Source of the DNA: Megaustenia siamemsis | Lineage: Eukaryota; Mollusca; Gastropoda; Stylommatophora; Ariophantidae | Direction: 5' to 3' | NCBI GenBank assembly: GCA_032433765.1 | Contig: JAVIAB010000102.1 | Location: forward strand, 10,785,811 to 10,849,810 | Length of the DNA: 64,000 bases | Shown: positions 48,833 to 60,296 of the stretch, in pieces | Layout: each line of letters begins with the position of its first letter | Position numbering within the stretch: the first letter of the stretch is position 1 | Notes under the pieces: generated by a model | Seen by the model: the letters and a program-made list of their open reading frames with translations, nothing else | The model's database searches: none | Told to the model about the DNA's origin: nothing | Translations under genes and position numbers: made by a program

Positions 48833-49082
48833 ACCATTTTTTGCAATTACAAAAAAAAAATAAAAAAATAAAAATAAAAAAGGAAATAACTGCAAGAAAA
48901 TAAATGAAAATTGATCTAAAACACACAGTTTGTTGGGACAATTTGATCAAGAGGTCAGTAAAGAGAGTAAATAAGAGAGTGACAAGGTTTTAGTGGAAGT
49001 TATTGTGAAAACATCAATAAAATAAAAGCCACAAAACCCAGTTCCTGGGTTTCTCACATCAGTAACTAGATGTAGTTATGAA

Positions 49083-49445
49083 ACTAGTTGCAGTTTCCTC
49101 ATATTCCAAGTCCGGCTTGTTGCAGGAGCTACTGAGTTAGGTGCTCTGTGCACACCGTGAGCTGTGTGTTTCATCCGTTTAGATCATGTTTCGATATTCC
49201 AATTGTTTACGATAAATGATGATATCGTATGACAGGGAACAGTTTGCTGTGTTCACTTTCTGTGTGGTTTCGCCTTATGTCTTTTGGCATGTGCTGAGAC
49301 TGCTATGATGGGGGCTACAGTTACCTTTCTTTGTTCGGGAGATGAGATCGTAATTCGGATGATTCCACTGGCACGGGCGGTTGCGCAATTATGGATTTTA
49401 ATTCGTTTTCAGTGATACCAGGGCCTTCCATAACCAAAGAAACCA
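49083..49445 (+). repeat. R1 repeat copy
   Basis: The best match of the R1 family is to 34378-34775, with the same order of landmarks to the ccttccataaccaa end. Confidence 0.85.
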
Positions 49446-49627
49446 AAAGTAACTAGAGCCCCATTTTGCTGCTATTAGTATGGAACAAGCTAAGGCTCTT
49501 TAATAATTACGTGTGTTTAACATAAATACGATTGTCTGGTCAGTTTCTATTTATCCAAATTGTGAATTCAAACAATTGTAGATTTGTGTTGTATCTGTCC
49601 CTCCATTCACAAAGATGTTATGGTGTC

Positions 49628-50200
49628 AAGACTTATGTGAGGTTATCATGTTGATAGGCTTATGTGAGATTATCATATTGATAGACTTATGTGAGATTAT
49701 CATGTTGATAGACTTATGTGAGATTATCATGTTGATAGACTTATGTGAGATTATCATGTTGATAGACTTATGTGAGATTATCATGTTGATAGACTTATGT
49801 GAGATTATCATGTTGATAGACTTATGTGAGATTATTATGTTGATAGACTTATGTGAGATTATCATGTTGATAGACTTATGTGAGATTATCATGTTGATAG
49901 ACTTATGTGAGATTATTATGTTGATAGACTTATGTGAGATTATCATGTTGATAGACTTATGTGAGGTTATCATGTTGATAGACTTATGTGAGGTTATCAT
50001 GTTGATAGACTTATGTGAGATTATCATGTTGATAGACTTATGTGAGATTATCATGTTGATAGGCTTATGTGAGATTATCATGTTGATAGACTTATGTGAG
50101 ATTATCATGTTGATAGACTTATGTGAGATTATCATGTTGATAGACTTATGTGAGATTATCATGTTGATAGACTTATGTGAGGTTATCATGTTGATAGGTG
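49628..50200. repeat. 27-bp minisatellite, about 21 copies
   Basis: Unit cttatgtgagattatcatgt plus tgataga. Nine codons without stops give 200-codon open frames on both strands (plus strand reads LCEIIMLID). Variants are few. Confidence 0.97.
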
Positions 50201-50329
50201 ACTCTTTAAGCATTCCATCATTAACTTTGTCATTGAGACCATCCAATCATTTGCGTCAATGTGACAGTAGATTTTGGCATGAAGTTACGATTATAGATTT
50301 CTGTTAAGTTTTTTTATCCAGTTTTCTAT

Positions 50330-50975
50330 TAGCAGGTTTCGGTTTTGATTTTCTATTAGTTTTTATATAAAATTTTCTATCAGCCGGTGTTGGTTATAGT
50401 TTTCTTTTAGTTTTTGTATAGATTTTTATGTTGGCAGCTGTTGGTTATAGTTTTCTATCAGCAGGTATTGGTTTTGGTTTTCTATTAGTTTTTGTATAGA
50501 TTTTTCTGTTGACAGCTATTGATTATAATAGTTTTCTATCAGTAGGTATTGGTTATAGTTTTCTATCAGCCGGTGTTGGTTATAGTTTTCTATCAGCCGG
50601 TGTTGGTTATAGTTTTCTATCAGCCGGTGTTGGTTATAGTTTTCTATCAGCCAGTGTTGGTTATAGTTTTCTATCAGCCAGTGTTGGTTATAGTTTTCTA
50701 TCAGCCGGTGTTGGTTATAGTTTTCTATCAGCCGGTGTTGGTTATAGTTTTCTATCAGCTGGTGTTGGTTATAGTTTTCTATCAGCCGGTGTTGGTTATA
50801 GTTTTCTATCAGCTGGTGTTGGTTATAGTTTTCTATCAGCCGGTGTTGGTTATAGTTTTCTATCAGCCGGTGTTGGTTATAGTTTTCTATTAGCTGGTGT
50901 TGGTTATAGTTTTCTATCAGCCGGTGTTGGTTATAGTTTTCTATCAGCCGGTGTTGGTTATAGTTTTATTTTAGT
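50330..50975. repeat. Second 27-bp minisatellite, about 16 clean copies
   Basis: Unit ggttatagttttctatcagc plus cggtgtt. The first 200 bp are degenerate and irregular, the rest highly uniform. Plus-strand frames read GYSFLSAGV or VFYQPVLVI and are artefacts. Confidence 0.96.
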
Positions 50976-50999
50976 TGTTGTATAAATTTTTCTGTTGGC

Positions 51000-51616
51000 A
51001 GCTATTGATTATAGTTTTCTATTAGCAGGTATTATTTACAAGTTTTCTATAAAGATATAGTTTTTACAAGGCTTTAACAATAATTTCTATAAAGAGATTT
51101 ATGTTATAGTTTTATATTAGGAGATTGTTTATGGTATAATATTCTAAATGGGGATTTTGTTACAGTATAGTGGAAAGAGGTATCGTTATAACATTCTATA
51201 TGGATATTTGTTATAGTATGGTAAAAAGAAACATCCTAATAATATTCTATAAGGAGGTTGGTTATATTATAACATTCTTTATGAAGGTTTTGTTATGATA
51301 TGGTGGAAAGAGGTATTGTTATAACATTCTATATGGAGATTTTGTTATGGTATGGTGGAAAGAGGTATTGTTATAACATTCTATATGGAGATTTTGTTAT
51401 GGTATGGTGGAAAAGGTTATCATTATATTCTATATGGAGTTTTTGTTATAACATTGCATAAAGAGTTTTTGTTATTTTAAAAGAGAGTTTCTTTAACATC
51501 CTATAAAGAGATTTATTATGATGTTGTATATGTTGTTGCAACATTCTGTATGGTTTAGTTATAGTATTGTATACGTTGATTTTTGTTACAACATTCTATA
51601 AGATTTAGTTGTAGTG
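51000..51616. repeat. Decayed AT-rich tandem sequence
   Basis: Phrases such as ttgttataacattctatatg and gatatggtggaaagaggtat recur loosely. It appears to be an old relative of the neighbouring arrays. Confidence 0.6.
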
Positions 51617-51627
51617 TTCTATAAGAA

Positions 51628-51993
51628 CAACAATCAATCAACCACTAATATCTTCAGTAATAAAGAAAAGACGATGGTCATACGTTGGACATGTGATGAG
51701 AAGAGATAATAATCGAATAGCAAAGCAAGCCCTCATATGGGAAACAACAGGTAAAAGAAAAAGAGGAAGACCCAGGGAGACACTGAGAAGAACATTGATG
51801 AGAGAGGCAAGAGCAGCAGGAATCGGCTCCCTCAATGAGATAGAACTGCTTGCACAGAACAGAGACAGATGGCGAGATTTGATAAATTATCTTTAAAAGA
51901 AAACTGCTAGAACAAAAATTCATATAGGAGAAGGTGTATCTTGGTCTACGCCCTATGGGCCGGTTACGGCTCGAAAGGTCAATAGATAGATAG
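51628..51993 (+). mobile_element. LINE-B 3' end inserted in an AT-rich array
   Basis: It is nearly identical to the 20142-20507 copy (about two differences over about 345 bp), and the frame is open to RDRWRDLINYL. The flanks share ttctataagaa at 51617-51627 and 51994-52004, a probable target-site duplication within repeat sequence. Confidence 0.94.
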
Positions 51994-52320
51994 TTCTATA
52001 AGAAGATTTTTGTTACAACATTCTATAAGATCTACTTATAGTGTTCTATAGCAAGATTTTTGTTACAACATTCTATAAGATCTACTTATAGTGTTCTATA
52101 GCAAGATTTTTGTTACAACATTCTATAAGATCTACTTATAGTGTTCTATAGCAAGATTTTTGTTACAACATTCTATAAGATTTACTTATAGTGTTCAATA
52201 GCAAGATTTTTGTTTGAACATTCTATAAGATCTACTTATAGTGTTCTATAGCAAGAATTTTGTTACAACATTCTAGAAGATTTACTTATAGTGTTCTATA
52301 GCATGATTTTTGTTATCACC
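51994..52320. repeat. 50-bp minisatellite, about 6-7 copies
   Basis: Units contain gttctatagcaagatttttg and ttacaacattctataagatc. Confidence 0.95.
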
Positions 52321-52394
52321 TTAAGTTACATGGTGTTGTAGTTTTCAAATGATGTTATTGTTGTAATATTTTTATATGGAAATTTCTTAAAAAT

Positions 52395-53235
52395 CATTCT
52401 ACAAGTAGGTTCAGTTATAACATTCTACAAGTAGGTTCAGTTATAACATTCTACAAGTAGGTTCAGTTAAAACATTCTACAAGTAGGTTCAGTTATAACA
52501 TTCTACAAGTAGGTTCAGTTATAACATTCTACAAGTAGGTTCAGTTGTAATATTCTACAAGTAGGTTCAGTTATAACATTCTACAAGTAGGTTCAGTTAT
52601 AACATTCTACAAGTAGGTTCAGTTGTAATATTCTACAAGTAGGTTCAGTTATAATATTCTACAAGTAGGTTCAGTTATAATATTCTACAAGTAGGTTCAG
52701 TTATAACATTCTACAAGTAGGTTCAGTTTTAATATTCTACAAGTAGGTTCAGTTATAACATTCTACAAGTAGGTTCAATTATAACATTCTACAAGTGGGT
52801 TCAGTTATAACATTCTACAAGTAGATTCAGTTATAACATTCTACAAGTAGGTTCAGTTATAACATTCTACAAGTAGGTTCAGTTATAACATTCTACAAGT
52901 AGGTTCAGTTGTAACATTCTACAAGTAGGTTCAGTTATAATATTCTACAAGTAGGTTCAGTTATAATATTCTACAAGTAGGTTCAGTTATAACATTCTAC
53001 AAGTAGGTTCAGTTGTAATATTCTACAAGTAGGTTCAGTTATAACATTCTACAAGTGGGTTCAGTTATAACATTCTACAAGTAAGTTCAGTTCAAATATT
53101 CTACAAGTGGGTTCAGTTATAACATTCTACAAGTGGGTTCAGTTATAACATTCTACAAGTGGGTTCAGTTATAGCATTCTAGAAGTAGGTTCAGTTATAA
53201 CATTCTACAAGTAGGTTCATTTATAATATTCTACA
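52395..53235. repeat. 26-bp minisatellite, about 32 copies
   Basis: Unit aggttcagttataacattct plus acaagt. Stop codons occur in all frames, so no large open frame arises. Confidence 0.97.
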
Positions 53236-53639
53236 TTTTGTTATAATATTTAAAAATTTTTATTTGTTAAAATCTTTTGTTATAGTATTTTATAATAGGT
53301 TCTGTTGCAGTACTTTACATGGAGGTTTTATTATAATATACTATAAGCAGGTCTCGCTACAGTATTCCAGTATGAGATTTCATATGAGGTTCATATATGT
53401 TATTGTGGTAATAGTATTTCTTAGATAATATATCTTTATGTTGTAGTTTAGGTTTTTCAAAACCCACTTTTGCAAAACTGTTTTACAATTTACTGTGTAA
53501 AACCACTTTTTGTTATGATGGGGTCTATAATCAGTGTGTTTGTATTTTCAATTTATTTGAGTGTTTTTCCATCACTGTATAAAATCATTTTACATTTACA
53601 CTATTTCGCACATTTTACATTCAAATGGGTTTTTCTATT
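53236..53639. other. AT-rich spacer
   Basis: No gene or transposon recognised. Confidence 0.45.
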
Positions 53640-54098
53640 CTCTATCTATCTATCTATTGACCTTTCGAGCCGTAACCGGCCCATAGGGCGTAGACCAAGA
53701 TACACCTTCTCCTATATGAATTTTTGTTCTAGCAGTTTTCTTTTAAAGATATTTTATCAAATCTCGCCATCTGTCTCTGTTCTGTGCAAGCAGTTCTATC
53801 TCATTGATGGAGCCGATTCCTGCTGCTCTTGCCTCTCTCATCAATGTTCTTCTCAGTGTCTCCCTGGGTCTTCCTCTTTTTCTTTTACCTGTTGTTTCCC
53901 ATATGAGGGCTTGCTTTGCTATTCGATTATTATCTCTTCTCATCACATGTCCAACGTATGACCATCGTCTTTTCTTTATTACTGAAGATATTAGTGGTTG
54001 ATTGGCGATTTCTCTAATTTCCTCGTTTGTTTTGAATTCGTTCCATTCTATACCAAGTATTTTCCTTAGACATTTATTTTCGAATGCGTTCAACTTTC
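53640..54098 (-). mobile_element. LINE-B 3' end
   Basis: A minus-strand open frame from NAFENKCLRKILGIEWNEFK to RDRWRDLIKYL with a tctatctatctatc tail. Possible short TSD tttctat on both sides. Confidence 0.92.
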
Positions 54099-54464
54099 TA
54101 TAACTATGTAAAATAATTTTACGTGTTCATATTATAGATTTCTTATGTTACTTTCTAAGTTCTAAAAATATTACATTTGTATATTTACACTTATGTTTTA
54201 CCATTTTTGTTTCTTTGTAATACCATTTTATATTGTGCGTAGAAACATTTCTATGATATTTAATCATATACGCTATGCAATTGTTCGGATGTGTTGTTCA
54301 GAGTTGATGCGACTGTATTTAACCACTTACAACTGGTCTCTGCCTTTCATTGTAAAGCCAATCTGTCCTATTGCAACTCCAGTATTCCAGGTACAAGGTG
54401 AAGAATTCTACCAAATTAACATGTTAATTCTTTTTATTATTTTTGTTAAACTGTTAATTCGGTC
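54099..54464. other. AT-rich spacer
   Basis: A plus-strand open frame of 107 codons (54193-54516) shows no recognised domain and is probably chance. Confidence 0.4.
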
Positions 54465-54581
54465 ACCTACAGAAATTAGGTTAAATACAAAAATAAAAAT
54501 GTACAATACTAATTGATCCCACTTTATCGATGTGAAGCATGAAGACTATCAAAAATTACAATCACAAAGATAGGACTTTTG
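54465..54581 (+). mobile_element. LINE-C fragment left of a MITE
   Basis: Matches 36325-36445 (gaaattaggttaaatacaaa, acaatcacaaagata). It is interrupted at a TTAA by the next element. Confidence 0.85.
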
Positions 54582-54585
54582 TTAA

Positions 54586-54847
54586 CTCTTTCCGTAAATT
54601 TTGCCGTACTGTGCGCCACGCTCAATTTTATTAGTGTGACCGCCATCAAACCATATTTGTTTTACATGTCTTGTATCATCTTGGTATTGGTGAAATCTAA
54701 TAGCTTGTTCAATTATCTAAATATTCATATATAATATGTTATATGTTAGATAAATATAAATATGTAGATTGATTCTTAAAACCATGAACAATTTTGTCTC
54801 TGAAATCTCTTCCGTTGCGTCAATAAAAAGCTTCCGTATGGAAAGAG
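54586..54847. mobile_element. piggyBac-like MITE with TTAA duplication
   Basis: A 262-bp non-coding element whose ends are inverted (ctctttccgta ... tatggaaagag). It is flanked by TTAA at 54582-54585 and 54848-54851. The uninterrupted LINE-C sequence at about 36446 has a single TTAA (actttcattaatgg), so the insertion is precise. A truncated relative lies at 30583-30690. Confidence 0.93.
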
Positions 54848-54851
54848 TTAA

Positions 54852-55140
54852 TGGATACTTGCACAGAAAAGAAACGGATCAAATTAATTTTAAAATCAAA
54901 ATGACTAATTTAGAGCAGTAGGAACATAACAGACAAACACCAGTAAACAAAGATTTGCAAAAATGACAATGGTGCTGGATAGGACACACAATAGGAGGTC
55001 AAGTATTAAACAAATGGTTCCATTTTTACGATCCCCAGGTAAGAAGACAAAGGGGAAGGCCAAAAATATATTTGGAGTGGACAGATGAAGCAGAGATGAA
55101 GAGAATGGAGATGAAGAGAATGGAGATGACAGGGTGATTG
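54852..55140 (+). mobile_element. LINE-C fragment right of a MITE
   Basis: Resumes as tggatacttgcacagaaaag and runs to the RPKIYLEWTDEAEMKRMEM-like segment. It ends at the edge of the 33-bp array. Confidence 0.85.
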
Positions 55141-55174
55141 TATTTACAGCAGTTGATCTCAGGAGGATGTTGCT

Positions 55175-57265
55175 TTGGTTCATTGTCACAATCCTCAGTA
55201 GATTCTCCTGATTCACTGTCACAATCCTTAGTAATTCTCTTGATTCACTGTTACAATCCTCTGTAGATTCTCTTGATTCACTGTCACAATCCTTAGTAAT
55301 TCTCTTGATTCACTGTCACAATCCTTAGTAATTCTCTTGATTCACTGTCACAATCCTCAGTAGATTCTCCTGATTCACTGTCACAATCCTCAGTAGATTC
55401 TCTTGATTCACTGTCACAATCCTCTGTAGATTCTCTTGGTTCACTGTCACAATCCTCAGTAGATTCTCCTGATTCACTGTCACAATCCTTAGTAATTCTC
55501 TTGATTCACTGTTACAATCCTCTGTAGATTCTCTTGATTCACTGTCACAATCCTTAGTAATTCTCTTGATTCACTGTCACAATCCTTAGTAATTCTCTTG
55601 ATTCACTGTCACAATCCTCAGTAGATTCTCCTGATTCACTGTCACAATCCTCAGTAGATTCTCTTGATTCACTGTCACAATCCTCAGTAGATTCTCCTGA
55701 TTCACTGTCACAATCCTTAGTAATTCTCTTGATTCACTGTTACAATCCTCAATAGATTCTCTTGATTCACTGTCACAATCCTCAGTAGATTCTCCTGATT
55801 CACTGTCACAATCCTCAGTAAATTCACTTGATTCACTGTTACAGTCCTCAGTAGATTCACTTGATTCACTATCACAATCCTTAGTAGATTCTCTTAATTC
55901 ACTGTCACAATCCTTAGTAGATTCTCTTGATTCACTGTTACAATCCTCAGTAGATTCACTTGATTCACTATCACAATCCTTAGTAGATTCTCTTGATTCA
56001 CTGTCACAATCCTCAGTAGATTCTCTTGATTCACTGTCACAATCCTCAGTAGATTCTCTTGATTCACTGTTACAATCCTTAGTAGATTCTCTTGATTCAC
56101 TGTTACAATCCTTAGTAGATTCTCTTGATTCACTGTTACAATCCTCAGTAGATTCTCTTGATTCACTGTCACAATCCTCAGTAGATTCTCTTGATTCACT
56201 GTCACAATCCTTAGTAGATTCACTTGATTCACTGTCACAATCCTCAGTAGATTTTCTTGATTCACTGTCACAATCCTTAGTAGATTCTCTTGATTCTCTG
56301 TCACAATCCTCAGTAGATTCTCTTGATTCTCTGTCACAATCCTCAGTAGATTCTCTTGATTCACTGTTACAATCCTCAGTAGATTCACTTGATTCACTGT
56401 CACAATCCTCAGTAGATTCTCTTGATTCTCTGTCACAATCCTCAGTAGATTCTCTTGATTCACTGTCACAATCTTCAGTAGATTCTCTTGATTCACTGTT
56501 ACAGTCCTCAGTAGATTCACTTGATTCACTATCACAATCCTTAGTAGATTCTCTTAATTCACTGTCACAATCCTTAGTAGATTCTCTTGATTCACTGTTA
56601 CAATCCTCAGTAGATTCACTTGATTCACTATCACAATCCTTAGTAGATTCTCTTGATTCACTGTCACAATCCTCAGTAGATTCTCTTGATTCACTGTCAC
56701 AATCCTCAGTAGATTCTCTTGATTCACTGTTACAATCCTTAGTAGATTCTCTTGATTCACTGTTACAATCCTTAGTAGATTCTCTTGATTCACTGTTACA
56801 ATCCTTAGTAGATTCTCTTGATTCACTGTTACAATCCTTAGTAGATTCTCTTGATTCACTGTTACAATCCTTAGTAGATTCTCTTGATTCACTGTCACAA
56901 TCCTCAGTAGATTCTCTTGATTCACTGTTACAATCCTTAGTAGATTCTCTTGATTCACTGTTACAATCCTTAGTACTTTCTCTTGATTCACTGTCACAAT
57001 CCTCAGTAGATTCTCTTGATTCACTATCACAATCCTCAGTAGATTCTCTTGATTCACTGTTACAATCCTTAGTAGATTCTCTTGATTCACTGTCACAATC
57101 CTCAGTAGATTCTCTTGATTCACTGTCACAATCCTTAGTAGATTCTCTTGATTCACTGTTACAATCCTTAGTAGATTCTCTTGATTCACTGTCACAATCC
57201 TCATTAGATTCACCTCATTCACTGTCACAATCCTCAGTAGATTCACTTGATTCACTATCACGATC
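55175..57265. repeat. 33-bp minisatellite with higher-order repeats, about 63 copies
   Basis: Unit gattcactgtcacaatcctc plus agtagattctctt, with a 30-bp subtype (agtaattctctt) at the left. A rare variant (acagtcctca) recurs at 55841 and 56501, exactly 660 bp (20 monomers), with matching neighbours. At the left, gttacaatcctctgtag recurs about 261 bp apart. Minus-strand frames (VNQENLLRIVT) are artefacts. Confidence 0.97.
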
Positions 57266-57277
57266 AGCCAAATCAAA

Positions 57278-57520
57278 AGAGGGCTGAGTTGTCTAGAGGT
57301 ACGACGTCTGCCTCAGGACAGGAAAGACCCATGTTTAAAACCCACCAGAGGCGGTGACAATTTTTCTAAAGTAGAAAAAAAATGAATCCATTGTTTCCTT
57401 ATAATGTTATCCTCCCCTGATCTCTTTGGTAGTAAGATCCTATGTCTAGCCCTCTCGGATAACAGCAACAAACAGGAGGTCCTGTGTGCACTCACACATG
57501 TTAAAGAACCTGGTAATTGC
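57278..57520 (+). mobile_element. SINE-3, tRNA-like
   Basis: The head gggctgagttgtctagaggt ... catgtttaaaaccc has degenerate boxes A and B. A body follows ending gttaaagaacctgg. LINE-B inserted just after it at 57533. Confidence 0.75.
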
Positions 57521-57532
57521 AATACATTGCAT

Positions 57533-58176
57533 CTATCTATCTATTGACCTTTCGAGCCATAGCCGGCCCATAGGGCGTAGACCAAGATACTCCTCTTATC
57601 TGAATTTTTGTTCTAGCAGCTTCCAATTCTTTTAAAGATATTTTATCAAATCTCGCCATTTGTCTCTGTTCTGTGCAAGCAGCTCTATCTCATTGAGGGA
57701 GCCGAATCCTGCTGCTTTTGCCTCTCTCATCAATGTTCTTCTCAGTGTCTCTCTGGGTCTTCCTCTTACCAGTTGTTTCCCATATGAGGGCTTGCTTTGC
57801 TATTCGGTTATTATCTCTTCTCATCACATGTCCAACATATGACCATCGTCTTTTCTTTATTACTGAAGATATTAGTGGTTGATTGGCGATTTCTCTAATT
57901 TCCTTGTTTGTTTTGAATTCGTTCCACGCTATACCAAGTATTTTCCTTAGACATTTATTTTCGAATGCGTTCAACTTTGTTTCTATATCTCTTGTTGTTT
58001 TCCAGCTTTCACATGCATACATAAGGGTTGATAGTACATTTGATTTGAATAGTCTAAGTTTTGTGTTTGTGCTGATGAGTTTTGATTTCCACAACTTTTC
58101 AAGGCTTCTGAAAGACATTGCTGCTTTAGCTATTCTGATTCTAATTTCTTTGCTTGTATCCCCTTCTGAGAAGGGG
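57533..58176 (-). mobile_element. LINE-B with 12-bp target-site duplication
   Basis: Minus-strand coding from GDTSKEIRIRIAKAAMSFRS through LSTLMYACESWKTTRDIETK to a frameshift near 57770 (a 12-base loss around ctcttaccag). The repeats aatacattgcat flank it at 57521-57532 and 58177-58188. Confidence 0.95.
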
Positions 58177-58233
58177 AATACATTGCATACTGGCAATTCA
58201 AATCTAAAAGAGTAGGTCATAAATATGGTCATT

Positions 58234-58613
58234 CTCTATCTATCTATCTATTGACCTTTCAAGCTGTAGTCGGCCCATAGGGCGTAGACCAAAATACACC
58301 ATCTCCTATCTGAATTTTTGTTCTAGTGGTTTTCTTTTAAAGATATTTTATCAAATCTCGCCATTTATCTCTGTTCTGTGCAAGCAGCTCTATCTCATTG
58401 AGGGGGCCAAATCCTGCTGCTCTTGCCTCTCTCATCAATGTTCTTCTCAGTGTCTCCCTGGGTCTTCCTCTTTTTCTCTTACCTGTTGTTTCCCATATGA
58501 GGGCTTGCTTTGCTATTCGGTTATTATCTCTTTTCATCACATGTCCAACATATGACCATTGTCTTTTCTTTATTACTGAAGATATCAGTGGTTGATTGGC
58601 GATTTCTCTAATT
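58234..58613 (-). mobile_element. LINE-B 3' end with 12-bp target-site duplication
   Basis: A short copy (IREIANQPLISSVIKKRQWS to RDKWRDLIKYL) with a tctatctatctatc tail. It is flanked by aatatggtcatt at 58222-58233 and 58614-58625. Confidence 0.95.
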
Positions 58614-58724
58614 AATATGGTCATTGCCAAGACAAAATTATCATCAGAAACCTGCCCACACCGTGTATCCCAGGCCGTGCTACGGAGTTCGTGCACATGG
58701 GCTAGGATTCTCCCCGGATTTTCT

Positions 58725-58790
58725 CAGGATTCTCAAGGAGGATATCGGAGCACCTATGGGTTTGTTTAGTGTGCAGTGATGATGATTCTA
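58725..58790 (+). mobile_element. I-like retrotransposon 3' scrap
   Basis: tcggagcacctatgggtttg ... gatgatga matches the end of the I-like copies. Degenerate. Confidence 0.6.
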
Positions 58791-58884
58791 ACAAGAAACA
58801 AACAATTAGCCAGGATTGATTGTAAAGCTCTTTCTTTTGGAAACACAGTCTTTGCCATTTCACTCCAGTATTTGTTTGGAACAT

Positions 58885-58949
58885 TAATGTCCTTTGAGAT
58901 GCGGGAAGGCACAGGACCTCGACAACCATGTCACTCCTTTGGATGAAAG
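58885..58949 (+). mobile_element. I-like fragment left of the 12-bp array
   Basis: ggcacaggacctcgacaacc ... ctttggatgaaagaggtggg matches the AQDFDKHRSTSLLRMMEMG region of copies A and B, which directly precedes the amplified codons. Confidence 0.85.
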
Positions 58950-59770
58950 AGGTGGGAATAAAGATGGGAGTAAAGATGGGAGTAAAGATGGAAGTAAAGA
59001 TGGGAGTAAAGATGGGAGTAAAGATGGAAGTAAAGATGGGAGTAAAGATAGATAGAAGTAAAGATGGAAGTAAAGATGACAGTAAAAATGGGAGTAAAGA
59101 TGGGAGTAAAGATGGGAGTAAAGATGGAAGTAAAGATGGGAGTAAAGATGGAAGTAAAGATGGGAGTAAAGATAGATAGAAGTAAAGATGGAAGTAAAGA
59201 TGACAGTAAAAATGGGAGTAAAGATGGAAGTAAAGATGGGAGTAAAGATGGAAGTAAAGATGGGAGTAAAGATGGAAGTAAAGATGGGAGTAAAGATGGG
59301 AGTAAAGATGGAAGTAAAGATGGAAGTAAAGATGGGAGTAAAGATAGATAGAAGTAAAGATGGAAGTAAAGATGACAGTAAAGATGGGAGTAAAGATGGG
59401 AGTAAAGATGGAAGTAAAGATGGGAGTAAAGATGGAAGTAAAGATGGGAGTAAAGATGGGAGTAAAGATGGAAGTAAAGATGGGAGTAAAGATGGGAGCA
59501 AAGATGGGAGTAAAGATGGGAGTAAAGATGGAAGTAAAGATGGAAGTAAATATGGGAGTAAGATGTCAGTAAAGATGGGAGGGAGTAAAGATGGAAGTAA
59601 ATATGGGAGTAAGATGTAAGCAAAGATGGAAGTAAAGATGGAAGTAAAGATGGGAGTAAAGATGGAAGTAAATATAGGAGTAAGATGTCAGTAAAGATGG
59701 AAGTAAAGATGGGAGTAAAGATGGAAGTAAAAATGGAAGTAAAGATGGGAGTAAGATGGAAGGTAAGATG
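58950..59770. repeat. 12-bp minisatellite inside an I-like copy, about 68 units
   Basis: Unit agtaaagatggg/agtaaagatgga derives from the GVKMG codons (gggagttaagatg) of the I-like element. A composite marker (agatagatagaagtaaagat, then gacagtaaaaatgg or gacagtaaagatgg) recurs at about 59046, 59170 and 59343. Frames on both strands are artefacts. Confidence 0.95.
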
Positions 59771-59945
59771 AAAGTAAAGATAGGAACATCCAGAAATGAG
59801 AGGCTTAATGGGCACATAAGAAGAATCAACCAACACAGAACTGGAGTTATCAGTTGCTAGATGCTGCAGGACATGCTTAGGATGGGATCTGAGCACCAAT
59901 GGACATGTGCAGAGTTCATGATGATTACTCACAAATAGCTCAATC
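59771..59945 (+). mobile_element. I-like fragment right of the 12-bp array
   Basis: aggaacatccagaaatgaga ... caaccaacacagaactggag ... gatgattactcacaaatagc continues the element to its 3' end. Confidence 0.88.
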
Positions 59946-60290
59946 TGTTTGGAAAAATTAAGTTTAAAATTACTAAAATATCACTTGTCAATTTGTCAAA
60001 CAAAACATTCAAGATACTTCAATATTTAAGTTTCTAGTCTTTAGTTCTGTCTGGTTTCACCACACTTGAGGCATTACCATTTCCAATCTCCATGAATTAT
60101 CGGAGCATTACAAAATAGTGGTTGACTTTTGTCAAATTTGGTTGGCTGCATGCATTTTGACTTTTGTCGACATCGGTGCTTAGTTCAACATATCATTCAT
60201 TTGACCTTGAAAGAGGTTAAGGATTCGAATCCCAACAGTGAGTTTGAAACAAGCTGAAAACATTGAACATGTTTATACAGTCTTCTTTTC
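59946..60290. other. Unique sequence
   Basis: No gene or element recognised. Confidence 0.45.
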
Positions 60291-60296
60291 TTTTTC

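Noticed and set aside
49615..50307. 230-codon membrane-like protein of LCEIIMLID repeats
   Set aside because: It is a 27-bp minisatellite translation, and the antisense strand is equally open. No unique flanking coding sequence.
58884..59932. Minus-strand 205- to 333-codon frames of LLPSLLPS and HLYSHLYF repeats
   Set aside because: They are antisense translations of a 12-bp repeat within an I-like element.
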